From Laccaria trichodermophora (taxonomy: Eukaryota > Basidiomycota > Agaricomycetes > Agaricales > Hydnangiaceae): 64,000 bases of DNA. The first letter of the stretch is position 1. The number at the start of each line of letters is the position of its first letter. Positions 48,801 through 59,120 of this stretch are shown piece by piece. The stretch lies in assembly GCA_018417955.1 (NCBI GenBank), contig JACTVC010000008.1:806001-870000 (forward strand). Direction: 5' to 3'. Under the pieces are notes generated by a model, which was not told where the DNA came from, did not search any database, and worked only from the letters and a program-made list of their open reading frames with translations. The position numbers and the translations under genes are program-made.

Positions 48801-50114
48801 CTGAGTATGTTGGATGAGCATGTTGTTTTATGCCAGAATTTTATCCCTGCACCCCAGCCCTTCATTGAGAAAGTGCAATGCCAAAATATGGATGCTGGAT
48901 CTTCATGTGCACCTCTCAAAGCTATATATTAAATTCCATCTAACAGTATATCAGAAATGTGAACATAATTGAATATGTGGCTGGAATTTCCAAGATTATT
49001 TTTTTTGTAACTCAGGAGGTTGCTTATAATCAAAGAATTTAATAGGCATGCAGTTAAACATCAATATGGATCTGGAGAATTAAGAAATATATCCAAATGG
49101 GAGAGTTGTGAATCCTCCAGATAAATGGGGGGCTGAGGGAGCTGATTTGGGAGAGGACAGAGGAAGTTCAATAAATATAAGTAATGATTTAATTTATTCC
49201 ACAGAAGAGATGAGAAACCTAGGAAGAGATCATCTAATTATTCAAAACCACTGCAAGTCTCTACTTTCTGGCCCAAGAGAATTTCTGGGAAGCTGAGGAG
49301 GTAGGGAGGGTCATGTTAGAAATATATTTATTGTACATATTGGTGTCTTAGAGCATGGGTTTGCACTACAAAAATATGAGAAACATTGGGGCATGGTAGG
49401 GTAGTAAGGGGTGTAAAGTCAGAAGTAGGAGTACCATTTATAAAAGATATGCAAAAAAGTATTCAAGGCTCTGTTTAATGGATATTGAGAACCAATATGA
49501 ATTTGCAAGATGGTATTTAAAAAGACTTGGATTAAAGGGCCTTCCCCCCCATGCTACCCATGTTGTAGGAGCAGCCAAGTTATTGGTTATGTGGAAGCAG
49601 AGGTGTGGATTTGGCACATACAGAGATTAGAATTCAATCAATCATTTTTAGAAAAATTTCTCACTGTGATGCAAATTTTATCATGTATAGAGATGGAGCA
49701 TTCATTTACACCAACATATAAAGATTAGAATTAAGAATGTACACAGGGATTGGGATTGGAGATGTCTACTGAAACTGGGATTCAAGATGTGCACCGGGGG
49801 GTCCAGGGGGCTTGCCCCCGGCGAGCCGTGACCCGCGGTGAAGGCACGGCCGAGCGTTAGCGAGTGCTGTGCCATAGGCGCGGGTCTTAGGCTTGTACTA
49901 AGATAAAGCTAAAATCTGGTAGAATACCCCAGCATTGCCAGCATTATTGTATGCCTAGCTGACCGTTCACTTCCGTACCATCGTCTACCAAAATTTCGGG
50001 GGGGTTGCCTATCGGACCAAAGTAACGCGCAACGCCTGGGTCGTTGCTGAAAAAAATCCTTCGGGGCGCGTAACACTCTGTCCGCCGTTGCCACCATACA
50101 GTTCAGTACAGTAG
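45886..50114. mobile_element. 4.2-kb AT-rich TIR element with internal repeat units
   Basis: The ends are 29-bp inverted repeats with a single mismatch (45,886-45,914 and 50,086-50,114); core GAACTGTATGGTGGCAACG. Just inside, a shared block in direct orientation (AAAGTAACGC...GTTGCT.GAAAA...CGGGGCG) lies near 45,955-46,047 and 50,020-50,070. The interior is clearly more AT-rich than its flanks and has no ORF over 150 codons. It is filled with diverged copies of a unit that begins 'ACTGGGATTAAACATGTGTACC' shortened or changed. Terminal target duplication is not evident. It looks like a non-autonomous DNA transposon. Confidence 0.7.
46830..49905 (+). repeat. Dispersed repeat units with G-rich/C-rich hairpin
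   Basis: Units recur near 46,850, 47,020, 47,170, 47,350, 47,590, 47,890, 48,180 and 49,760. The best preserved (48,215-48,310 and 49,795-49,905) read GGGGTCCAGGGGGC, then GCCCCCGGC, forming a stem of six G-C pairs, followed by GCCGAGYGTTAGCGAGTG. Older copies keep GGCAAGC and the 'GAGTGAAGTGAGTGC' tail. The order suggests repeated amplification and decay. Confidence 0.7.
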
Positions 50115-50754
50115 CCACATCTCTGAACCCGCCCACCTTTGTCGCGCCTTCGCCCGCCCTTCTTTGTTGCACCTTGGCCCGCCTTTTTCCACCCATCCTC
50201 ATAATACTAACAGAATGCTACTGGTCTATTTTGGTTGGCCTAACAGGGCCATTCATAAATGAGCGCAGCTTGCGGCTCGAAAACTAAGCAAGAGCCATCA
50301 GCTTATGTAACGTAGATCTAAGTGTCCACTCAGGGCAGTTATCCGTTTGTCACGCCAAACATCGAAGCTTCATCGTTGTTTGCTGCTCGCCGTTTCCAAT
50401 GATGAGCTCGAGTAAATCTTTTATTTGTGGCTCTGATTTGGCGCGCTCTTCAGCAACCCTTAGCTAGAACTCAAATAATTTATTTCCCAATTTTATTCAA
50501 TTTTTAATTGAGGTAAAGATACCCTGCTAGGTTGAGGCCGACGACACCAAACAATGCTGGAAGTGGTTTGGCGACGCGGCGTACAACTCGGGGAGAAGAC
50601 CAGAGAATTCCGGAGTGTGTTAAATCAGGGTTTAGTTAAAATGAGAGCACTGGACCCTGGTGCCTGTGCCTTCTCTGTGGACTCTGTAGACTGGTCTACC
50701 CCAGCTCCCGCAAGTGATAAGAAGAGATCACGTGTCGCTACATAGACCCCAAAT

Positions 50755-50886
50755 GGAGATTTCCAACTCCGCTATCTCCGAAAACACTCGCATTAACTTC
50801 ATCAGTTACCTTCCCATTACATCGACAAAATACTTATAGCACGCCTGGCCTCCAATGTGTTTATCCAAGAACTTTCACTCTTCCTT
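50755..50886. repeat. Duplicated promoter segment, copy 2 (upstream of BTB gene)
   Basis: Same sequence as 44,695-44,849 without the 20-base block, and ending about 40 bp before the BTB start codon. It still carries the reversed first codons of the pseudogene, so the duplication included the start of that gene. Confidence 0.9.
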
Positions 50887-50924
50887 GCCTTTGCTTCTCC
50901 GCGACCGACGCCTTTTTCCGAAAC

Positions 50925-51911
50925 ATGGATTCAGACACTACTGGAACGACAGCGCCGCCGACAAAACACCCAGATTTCTGGTTCCACGACGGATCCATTA
51001 TTTTCTCTGTCCAAAACACCTTGTTCCGTGTCCACCAGACAGTCCTATCTAAGCACTCGGAATTCTTTGCTGGTCTTTTTACGGTACCTCAGCCATTGGG
51101 AGAGGCCGTCATCGATGGGTGTCACATCGTACCGCTCTACGACAAGGTCGAAGATGTCGTAGATCTGTTGAAGGCAATATACGACCCATCGTAGGCGCCT
51201 GTCCTCTTTCTATCAACTCTCCGCTGACTCTCCCCAAGCCATTTTGACAACCTCCCACCAGAAGCAGAGCTCGACCTTTTGCTGGACTTTATATCGGGCA
51301 TCCTCCGTCTCAGCACCAAATACGTCTTCCAGTCCCTCCGGCGCCGCTGCATCTCCCTCCTCTCATCCAAATTCCCCACCTCATTCGCAGCGTACAAAAT
51401 AAAAGCCGCTCTCAGGACTTACGAACCAATCAAATCCGACGCCATCATGCGTGTCATCCACCTCGCTTATGAAAACCACGTCCTCCAAATTTTACCCTAC
51501 GCGTACTACTGCGTCGCGCGTATGGGCGGCCGTAGGATACTCACGCGCAAAGAAGGCGATATAGACTGGGAAACGAAGTCTAAGTGCCTCGTTGGCAGGG
51601 ATTGCCTCCGATTGGCAGTGATGAAGATGTCCCATTCGTTCCTATTCAATTTTCGTCGTGCCCCGCGGTGTCGGTCTCCGCTGTGCGCGTATGCAAGAGG
51701 CCCTTATGCGGAGTGGCATGTGTTGGAAGCTGAAGACCCTCTTGACCCGCTTGTGCAGTATACAAGCTGGCATGAGCTTCATGTCTGTCGGGAATGTGTG
51801 TCGTATTGCCAGTTGCGGCATTCGGTTGGTAGGCAGAAGGTGTGGAATAGGTTGCCTAGTTTCTTTGGGATGTCGACCTGGAATGAGTTGAAGTCGGTAC
51901 AGGATGCGTAG
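50925..51911 (+). CDS. BTB/POZ domain protein
   Basis: Exons 50,925-51,190 and 51,239-51,911 join as DPS|HFDNL through a 48-bp intron to 312 residues. The start MDSDTTGTTAPPTKHPDFWF leads into a BTB fold: DGSIIFSVQNTLFRVHQTVL, SKHSEFFAGLF and VVDLLKAIYDPS. NLPPEAELDLLLDFISGILR and LSTKYVFQSLRRRCISLL follow, the usual extension in agaricomycete BTB proteins. The C-terminal half has a Cys-containing tail (CVSYCQLRH). BTB domains mediate protein-protein contacts, often with cullin-3 ligases; the partner here is unknown. Its upstream region is a duplicated segment shared with the 44.7-kb pseudogene. Confidence 0.88.
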
Positions 51912-52324
51912 ATGTGTGTTTTCGTGGATTGAGACCGCTGCTTTTTGAATACTGGATCTAACCTGAAACCGTTTAGTGTATCTATACCCTCATGTAGACC
52001 ATGAGATTTTACTTTTGGATTATGGAAATCTTTACGTCCGGAAGTAGAGTGAAAAAGCAAGTCGATCTTTCGTTCCAGCAATTTACCCCTCTCCCATTCT
52101 GGCGTGAAGGAGTGCGTATTCTGCGAAGCTCGATCTTTCAATTTCTCTTGCGATTTCTCCACCTCGGCGGTGGCTCGGAGTCGGAAGGAGGAAGAGTAAC
52201 AAGAAGACGACACGCTCTTGCCGTTCTCACCTTCATCCTCCCCTTCGGCCGCGAGTCGGAAAGCGTGTGCTTTTTAAAAAATAATCAAGCACTAGGGGGG
52301 CGGGCAAAAGAGGATAATTGCCCA
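51912..52324. other. Intergenic, 3' of BTB gene
   Basis: No supported gene. Sequence changes abruptly at about 52,325, where the repeat copy begins. Confidence 0.5.
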
Positions 52325-53813
52325 AGATGACAAACACGACCCGTTGTGTGTGTTTGGCTGGTTCGCGCCCAACCAAACACGCACCAAATACGCACGGTAT
52401 AAATTGCTGTTCAGCTCCTTCTTTGACCTAACCCATGGCCCTCACTCAAACCACCATAACACTCCCAATTATTACTGTGCCCGCCGTGTTTGAATCACCG
52501 CCCAGCACACTTCCTTTTCTTTTCTATCTCTTAGGTCTTGCCACCGGCGTGCTTTATATTCACCTCCCTCCACACACCGCTCGGCCTACCAACTTTGCCA
52601 CGCTATCCCGCCATACCAACGCCATGCTCTCCCGCCAGCCTCCTCGCCTCCTACCTCTCAATGTCAGCCACATTCGTCCAACACTACTCACTCCCAACTC
52701 CGACGCCTCCTCGCCAGTTAACCAATATCGCCTAGCAAGCAGCATACCAATGTCAAGCATCACCATCGCTCACGCCCTCGCGCGTTTTAGCCTAGGCGAG
52801 CGATCCATTCCCGTCCCCGAGTCAGCTATTGCCGCAGTCACATCTCCTAATGCGTGGAGCCCATGAGGCTAAGCGTTGAAAGTCGCCGCATCTCTTGCCT
52901 GGGTGTGTAATCGACCCAGGTATTGAGGTACTGGCGTGGAACCACACTGGATTAAGTCCTGTGGGGCCGGAGTGACACGCCATCTGCCAGGACTGCAACT
53001 GGATGAAGGTTGGCTTTGTTCCAACATGGTGCATAAGCTTTGGCTTGTCTCGCGGCAGGTTTGGACTCGCTGAAGCGTGGTATCTTCATAACTCGGTACG
53101 TTGCTAATATTTTATCTCTCGCTCGTTATCTTGTTAATTTCTTACTCCCAGTTACATTGATTTATCGAGGCAATGCCCTTTTGTTCTGAGCGTGGTTTCT
53201 ACAGTTGGAGCGCATTTTTTTCATCGTAAGATCTTCTTGTTCCACCATCTGGCGTTCAAGTTTTTACGCTTTCTTTTTTGCCAGAAACAATCTAATTTCT
53301 GCGTTTTATTGACATCGCCTTTCGCGATCCTCACCCGTCTTTTTGTCAGCCACCCTTTGATTACTCGTGCATGGCCCCAACACACTACCATTGGTGGGCG
53401 CCCTTTCAATTGCAGAACAACCAATCGCTGCGCCACATATGCCTTAAAGCATCCTGGGTACCGGTGTATCCGGGTGTGGAAAGTTGCTCCTTCACGGGAG
53501 CGTGGGCAGGCAGATGCGTGATTGCACACCTGGATGATTGTTGGGGGCCTTCTTCAAGGTCTCGGGCATCGTCTCACCGGGCGTGGCACCGTCGACATTG
53601 TCGAGCAGGTGAAGCGGTGATTGGTTGTTTCTGCTTTTGGATGTGTGCTCTACATGCGGACGCTTCTAGTTGAGTAAGCACGCCCCCAAATTACGCGTCT
53701 TCTTGATCTCAGCGCTGTTTTCTCACTAGACGCCAAAATATGTAGTGCTGCTCTCTGGTTGCTTTCACGCGCAAGAGTTGGACAAATTTATGGCGCTATC
53801 GTGATTCATTCTG
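52325..53813. mobile_element. One-armed copy of the 3.46-7.31 kb repeat element
   Basis: Matches 5,046-5,137 and then 6,007-7,308 of the first element in the same orientation, without the nested 869-bp insertion. It carries the empty insertion site GGTATAAATT at about 52,399-52,408. The right end stops at GTGATTCATTCTG, as in the other copy. The left inverted arm is missing. The copy ends about 125 bp from the stop codon of the next gene. Confidence 0.85.
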
Positions 53814-53939
53814 TCGACCCACCTTCGTTTATACCCCCGTTGGTTACCTTCGACCCGCACATATGTATCGCGTACATTTTGTGGACTGTTGACCCAGATC
53901 TCAGAAGAAGAAACTACCACGGCAATCCTCCAGATGTAG

Positions 53940-55091
53940 CTAGGTGTCACTAGGCTCAGGCTCTTCATACTCCAACCACGTCGTCTCGGGCAATTGAGCG
54001 ACATTTGGTTGACCAATATCTTTCAAAGGAAGATCAGCTAACGGATATTAGATGTAAGCTCAAATGAAAGGCTCCTTTCAATACGCGACTTACGGAGGAA
54101 CTATGGAGGGATAAGTTAGTCAAAATCAACAGGAGACGGACGAACTGACTAGACCAACTTCCTTCAACGCTGTACTCCCCTCGTCCTCTCCGATGGTTTT
54201 GAGGAAGAACACAATTTTGTCGGGCGAGTAGTAAGCTAATATTGTATCGTCGTCCGACGGAGACGTATCCGTCTTAAGCTCGGTAATATTGCGGAAAATT
54301 AATATCCCAGAGCCTTCTGAATTACAGTACATGGCGTGAATTTAATCGAAAAGAAATTGAGAGCGGTAGATATAACACTCACTGATCCTCAACTTCTTGT
54401 TGGTTTTGAAATATACTTCCTTCGCGATACACGGGAATTGTATATAGAGTCGGTCCGACTCTTCCTGGCGGAGGACGTCCGCCGGGGATGTTGCAGCGCA
54501 GAAGTTCGCCCATTCACCTTGGCCTCGTCCGAGACGGATGGGAGGAAGTTTGTATTTCTGTAGAAGCATAAAAAGGCGATCCAAGGGAAAGAAGGTTCCT
54601 ACCTTGGTGTCAACCCTTGCAATAAACTGACAGGGTAACAAAAAATTGTCAGCTTTCCATAACAATCGCTAACGAGGATCCTTACTCTCGCAACCAGTTT
54701 ACGGTGCAAAGGCCCCTGTGTCACATGAAAATCAACCCGTACAGTTTTCGAGGACGCTGCTCCCTGGTAGTATACAACTGTGTATTGAGCTACACCGATG
54801 TTTGCAAACGAATCGTAGAAGAGGACGCCTTTAGGGTCTAAAATATCCAAATAAAATGCGAAGTAGGAGGAATTAAATTCGGCTGCACCTACCCTCCCCA
54901 AATTGAACGTCTCCCGCGAACCGCTTCATGATTTCTGGGGCTTCGACGTGCAAATCAACGGAGTTTCCGGCCTCGCGGAATTGGGCGTAGGCCATGGTAA
55001 AGTGGGGCAACGCCTTGGCTGCCTCTGACAATTGCTGGGGGAAAGGGTCCCGTCGCGGAAGTAAGTGATCCTCCGAGTCGCTCGTGTCCAT
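53940..55091 (-). CDS. Paralogue A of a divergent pair, function unknown
   Basis: Seven exons, complement of 54,893-55,091, 54,686-54,837, 54,603-54,626, 54,383-54,557, 54,150-54,316, 54,094-54,100 and 53,940-54,019. They join in one frame to 267 residues from ATG 55,091 (MDTSDSEDHLLPRRDPFPQQ). Exon six is a 7-nt microexon. Recognisable segments shared with the gene at 56,501 are FGEDPKGVLFYDSF, FIARVDTK, DRLYIQFPCIAKEVYFKTNK, SGILIFRNITELK and YYSPDKIVFFLK. No known domain is recognised. No signal peptide or membrane segment is seen, so it is probably intracellular. Support comes from six clean introns and from the paralogue. Confidence 0.88.
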
Positions 55092-56500
55092 TGTACGGTT
55101 GCGAGTTTCTGTTGAGGCTTGGAGGGCAACTGGTAACGCACACCTGTGAGTCAGTGACTTTAAACTTAGGCGTCTTGTTATCTGGCTTCGTGTTCTCACG
55201 CAACGACTCATCACATGAATGATGAACCAATTATTGGGTCTCAGGAATCTGAAAAACGTGCAAAGTACGGATCTGTATTAAATTTCGATGTATGGCTTAA
55301 CCTTAGTCTAAGATGAATACAAGGCATTTTGTTAACGTTGATATATTGTAGAGGGAATGGAGAACAGTAAATCACAGAGTTTCCCAAGCATATTCCGAAG
55401 AGAGTGGAGCTTTGCAGGTTTTTGCTGCGCCATAAACGTGTTTTTTTTCTCTTTTTTTCTTTCTTTCTTCCAAACAGCCCTCACCCAAACGTTGGTTTCC
55501 AAGCATATCAGAAACATGTGTGGATATGAGCCACGCAATAATGGCGTGCTTCTTTGCATTTGTCACAGACCTTCGAATGTTTTCCAACTTTGAACGTTTT
55601 GAACTCTACCTTTGTCTTATGACGCACCTTAAGTGAAGCCCGTCCTCACTATCCCCTCTTCTGGAACCACGGCTGGGTAAACTTGACAGAAAAATCCGTC
55701 GTGAGGCAGAGTTCTTGATCTGCATAGAACTTCTCAAACCGCTACCTTTATCTTATGACGCACCTTAAGTGAAGCCTGTCCGCGTCACTCAATACTCAGT
55801 GGCCAGACCTGAGTTCAGTTTCAGAAGTCAAAAACTAGTGATAAGGAACACTTGCGACCCCGAAACGAACATTTGTCCCATATTTAATATTGAGATCGGC
55901 CGCAGTTCTCCACTCGATTTTTGTGGGATCAGTGATTGGGGCTTTGCTGAGCCAGGCTCTCTTAGAACCACGGCTGAATAAACTTGACGGAAAAATCCAT
56001 CGTGAGGCAGAGTTCTTGATTTGCATAGAACTTCTCGAGTGAGCGGAAGATTTGATTTTGCGATATTGCAATCGTGCAAAAGAATAGGCAAAACGTTGAG
56101 CGCGCCAGCTACGTAGTATCTCCCCAATCACTGGCACTTGCATGTCAACTTTACTACTTCACTCTTATCTTTGGCACTTACCTTCATCCCGCTCTGTCAG
56201 CGACGAATTAACCTTCAGTGCTTTCCTTCAAACTTTTCTGGAGGTTTGTAGGTTCTTATGCTTTGTCAAATGACTGGTCACCAGATGTTGTAACTTCTGT
56301 AGAGCGCCCAAATTTCAAATAGAGTTGCAGTTTGCACCTGTTTACACGTATCTTATTCTCATGTTCTTTCCACCCACTTTCGCTCCATCTCTATGTTCCA
56401 AAATTGGGCGCCCGGGGTTCGATAAAAGGCCACTGATATCAGCCAACCAAGCCAAAGCCCCTCATTCGACGCTTTATACTGCTCTACCTACTCGCAACAC
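55092..56500. promoter_or_regulatory. Shared upstream region of the divergent pair
   Basis: About 1.4 kb between two divergently transcribed paralogues. It contains a direct repeat (see 55,607-56,040). No ORF has recognisable features. It is likely to hold both promoters; no specific motif is claimed. Confidence 0.45.
55607..56040. repeat. Interleaved direct repeats
   Basis: CTTATGACGCACCTTAAGTG occurs at about 55,616 and 55,751. GGCAGAGTTCTTGAT with CATAGAACTTCTC occurs at about 55,700-55,735 and 56,005-56,037, each preceded by ACCACGGCTG and AAACTTGAC. This fits duplication of a non-coding block. Confidence 0.85.
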
Positions 56501-57645
56501 ATGACAGACCAATTCCCCAGTCTCATCAAGACGGCTGCCGAGACCTTCACCAATGAAACCACGGCCTTTGCACAAATTAGGATCGAGAAAGGCGTATTCA
56601 AGGCGCGTTTGCAAGCTGTTGAAATCATGCAACAATTCGTGGGTGATGTCACGTTCGGGCAGGGTAATGTACCGTACTTTGACTGCAACGTTCATATGCT
56701 GATTTTCTCTAGATCCCAAGGGTATCTTGTTTTACAAGCACGTTTTCGACTTTGAGGTCAGCCAGGTCGACTTCACCTACCAGAAGTACTCTGGTCCTGG
56801 AAGCCTCGTAGCCATCAAGATCGACTTCAAAGACAAAGGGTCCACCAGGGCCTTCGCCACTGTCGTATGCATGTAAAGTTAGCTAACTAATATTCTGTCG
56901 CTAGTTCATTTCAAGAGTAGACACCAGCGTATGATTTTGAAGTTGATCTTTTTTTTTTTGATCTATCGTTGACCCAACTTCAGAAATATTCCATTCCCCT
57001 CAATGCTAGTGCTGGGGGGGTGGGAAGATGGACTCGATTCAAGGCCGCGACAGCCCAAGTAGATGCCATCAGGCAACATGATGCTACACGTCTCTACCTC
57101 CAACTCCCGCCTATCGGGAGAGAGGTATACTCCGAGACCAACAAAAAATCGAGTCTCAGTGAGTATCCGACTCGCTGCTACTTCTGATCACTCTAATTAT
57201 TGGAATTCATTCGGTAGAGTCGTCGGGTATCCTCATTTTCCGCGATATTACGAAGCTCACAGACAGACCTCTCGCCCCGGAGGGTGACGATAAGCAGCTG
57301 TTGGCCGATTACGCTCCCGATAGGATTGTGTTCAGTCTCAAGCAAAAAGTTCCTACGGAAAGGCCCAGGGAGTTTGCTCTGGTCAGTCCACCCTCTTTTC
57401 TAATAGCCCCGATACTGAGTAAACCGTCTCACTTAGTTCCTCCGTAAGTTTTCACGTATTGAACCATAGTTATTTGCTTCAAACACTTGATATTATTAGC
57501 CGTCGACCCGTTGAGAGACGTTGGTACTGTCGGCGTTACGCAGCCGGCCACCTATTGGAGACCATTCGAACCCGACCACGGCTTTGGCTTTAGAGCTTTT
57601 TCTCTAGCATCTCCTGAGGAGGCTGAGGAGGCTGAACAGGCATAA
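56501..57645 (+). CDS. Paralogue B of a divergent pair, function unknown
   Basis: Seven exons, 56,501-56,663, 56,713-56,864, 56,905-56,928, 56,984-57,158, 57,218-57,381, 57,437-57,443 and 57,500-57,645, join to 276 residues (MTDQFPSLIKTAAETFTNET). Exons two, three, four and six have exactly the lengths of paralogue A (152, 24, 175 and 7 nt). Shared segments are FGQDPKGILFYKHV, FISRVDT, TRLYLQLPPIGREVYSETNK, SGILIFRDITKL and YAPDRIVFSLKQ. The C-terminus is acidic (SPEEAEEAEQA) and unlike A. Family unknown. The 7-nt exon is the same TTCCTCC in both. Close spacing and head-to-head order point to an inverted gene duplication. Confidence 0.88.
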
Positions 57646-58161
57646 ATCAGAATTGGATTGGTGAAGTGATGAATGGTTGGTTTGCTTATGCTGTAAATCT
57701 CGCAATTGTCGTATCCCCTGAATCGTGCTGTGTATATGCTCAGTTTTGAAGAAACGTCTGTAGCTAGGACTGTGATATTGTTTTTGTTTCTCTAGCTTCT
57801 CAGGTTCTACCTGATTTGATCTGGAATGGTGGTGATTTAGCCGAATTGAATGGCTTTCTTTCTTCAGCATTCGACATTTGTTAATGAGGAATCCGAAGGG
57901 CATTTTGAAACGTTACGTGGGTGGTGGAACTCACTGGAAAATTTTGGATGTGCGCATAAAACCTTCTAACACGTCAAAAAGGGCATAAAATCTGTAGCCT
58001 TTTTAACATTGCCCCGTTCCTGATTCGACAGGAAAGTTTAGTTCAAGGACTCAACCCCGATGCTTTAGCCTTTGAACCAACAGGGCATAGAGTGACAAGT
58101 TAGAAGGGTATTGATATCGGGACTTTCGAGCTGAGCCTGATCAAAAGGTTTGAAATGAAAT

Positions 58162-58262
58162 GACCTGGTCCTGAATCGAACAGGAACCATCTGACAGAGC
58201 TCTACGACGTCAGCAGAAGTAATAGTCTCCAGATGTGCTTGTAGTCATTACACCACCAGGTC
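58162..58262 (-). repeat. tRNA-like repeat, copy 1
   Basis: The minus strand folds as a tRNA outline. A 7-bp acceptor pair GACCTGG/CCAGGTC, an A-box-like TGGTGTAATGA and a T-arm TCCTG-TTCGATT-CAGGA are clear. The anticodon loop is replaced by about 35 extra bases and lacks a U at position 33. I therefore call a tRNA-derived repeat, not a tRNA gene. The D-arm resembles tRNA-Glu/Gln. Confidence 0.7.
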
Positions 58263-58450
58263 AATGTTGCTCCTACCAAAGGTTTTGTGAAGTCGGGGTA
58301 AAGCTCTGACCTGAAAATCAATAACGCTGCGCTGATCGAGACCATGCAGTGACGAGACATGCAACATCAATATGGCGGTGTACCAGATGTGGAGAGTCGT
58401 GAGCCGAGGTAATTCGGCTTGAGCTTGCAAAAAGCTATCGTTTTACAAGA

Positions 58451-58494
58451 TGACCCAGTTCCGGAAAATTCTCCAAATGTGCAAGCCGTTATGG
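58451..58494 (-). repeat. tRNA-like repeat, truncated copy 2
   Basis: Keeps TGACCCAGTTCC and the ATGTGCAAGCCGTTATGG part of the other copies (plus-strand wording) with the middle deleted. Confidence 0.55.
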
Positions 58495-58673
58495 TATATC
58501 AAACCGATAGGCGAGGATTCAAGTTATCAAGGGAGAATCAGGCACAGGAACCTTCTAATTGAAAGAGCTTCCTAGCCAATATTACCCCCCGTTGTTAACA
58601 AAACTCTGGCGAACTTGGTTGGGTAAGGTTGATGTAAAGTTTCGGACTAAAAAAAGGAAGGATCGTGCGTAAT

Positions 58674-58777
58674 GACCCAGTCCTGAGTCGAACAGGAACC
58701 CCCTGATTGGACGCCACCGGTGAATTTGACAGTTTTGACAGTTTGGCCAGATGTGCGAGCCGTTACACCACTAGGTC
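58674..58777 (-). repeat. tRNA-like repeat, copy 3
   Basis: Best preserved copy. Acceptor GACCTAG pairs with CTGGGTC; D-arm TGGTGTAACGGCTCGCAC; T-arm TCCTG-TTCGACT-CAGGA. A 40-base insert stands where the anticodon loop should be. Confidence 0.7.
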
Positions 58778-59027
58778 GGTACCAAGAGCTTACGAAGGGT
58801 GGCTTTGACGGTCGAGCGATGGCTTTGGCCCAAAATTAGTGGTCTTAAATGACTTCAGCATGACCCAGCATGACCCAGTTGTAAACCCTCTGGCTAACGC
58901 TTGGAATCCTCTGTCGGGTATGCCGCACAATTCGCATCCAAATCCTCAGTGTAGGTTGGTCAACGTTAAAGCAAAGAACTTGGAAGCTTTCAAGCGTATC
59001 AACTCCAAAATATCAAATGTTCCGAAA

Positions 59028-59120
59028 GACCTAATCCTGAATCGAACAGGAACCCTCTGGATGTAATGCCCGGTATCGCTAGAAATCCTCCGGATGTGCG
59101 CACCATTACGCCACTAGGTC
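59028..59120 (-). repeat. tRNA-like repeat, copy 4
   Basis: Acceptor GACCTAG pairs with TTAGGTC; A-box TGGCGTAATGG; T-arm TCCTG-TTCGATT-CAGGA. The middle differs in length and sequence from the other copies. Confidence 0.7.

Noticed and set aside
45886..50114. Horizontal transfer as the reason for the AT-rich block
   Set aside because: Base composition alone is weak; terminal inverted repeats explain it as a transposon without invoking transfer.
58162..59120. Functional split tRNA genes
   Set aside because: No U33, no plausible anticodon loop and inserts of differing sequence; called tRNA-derived repeats.
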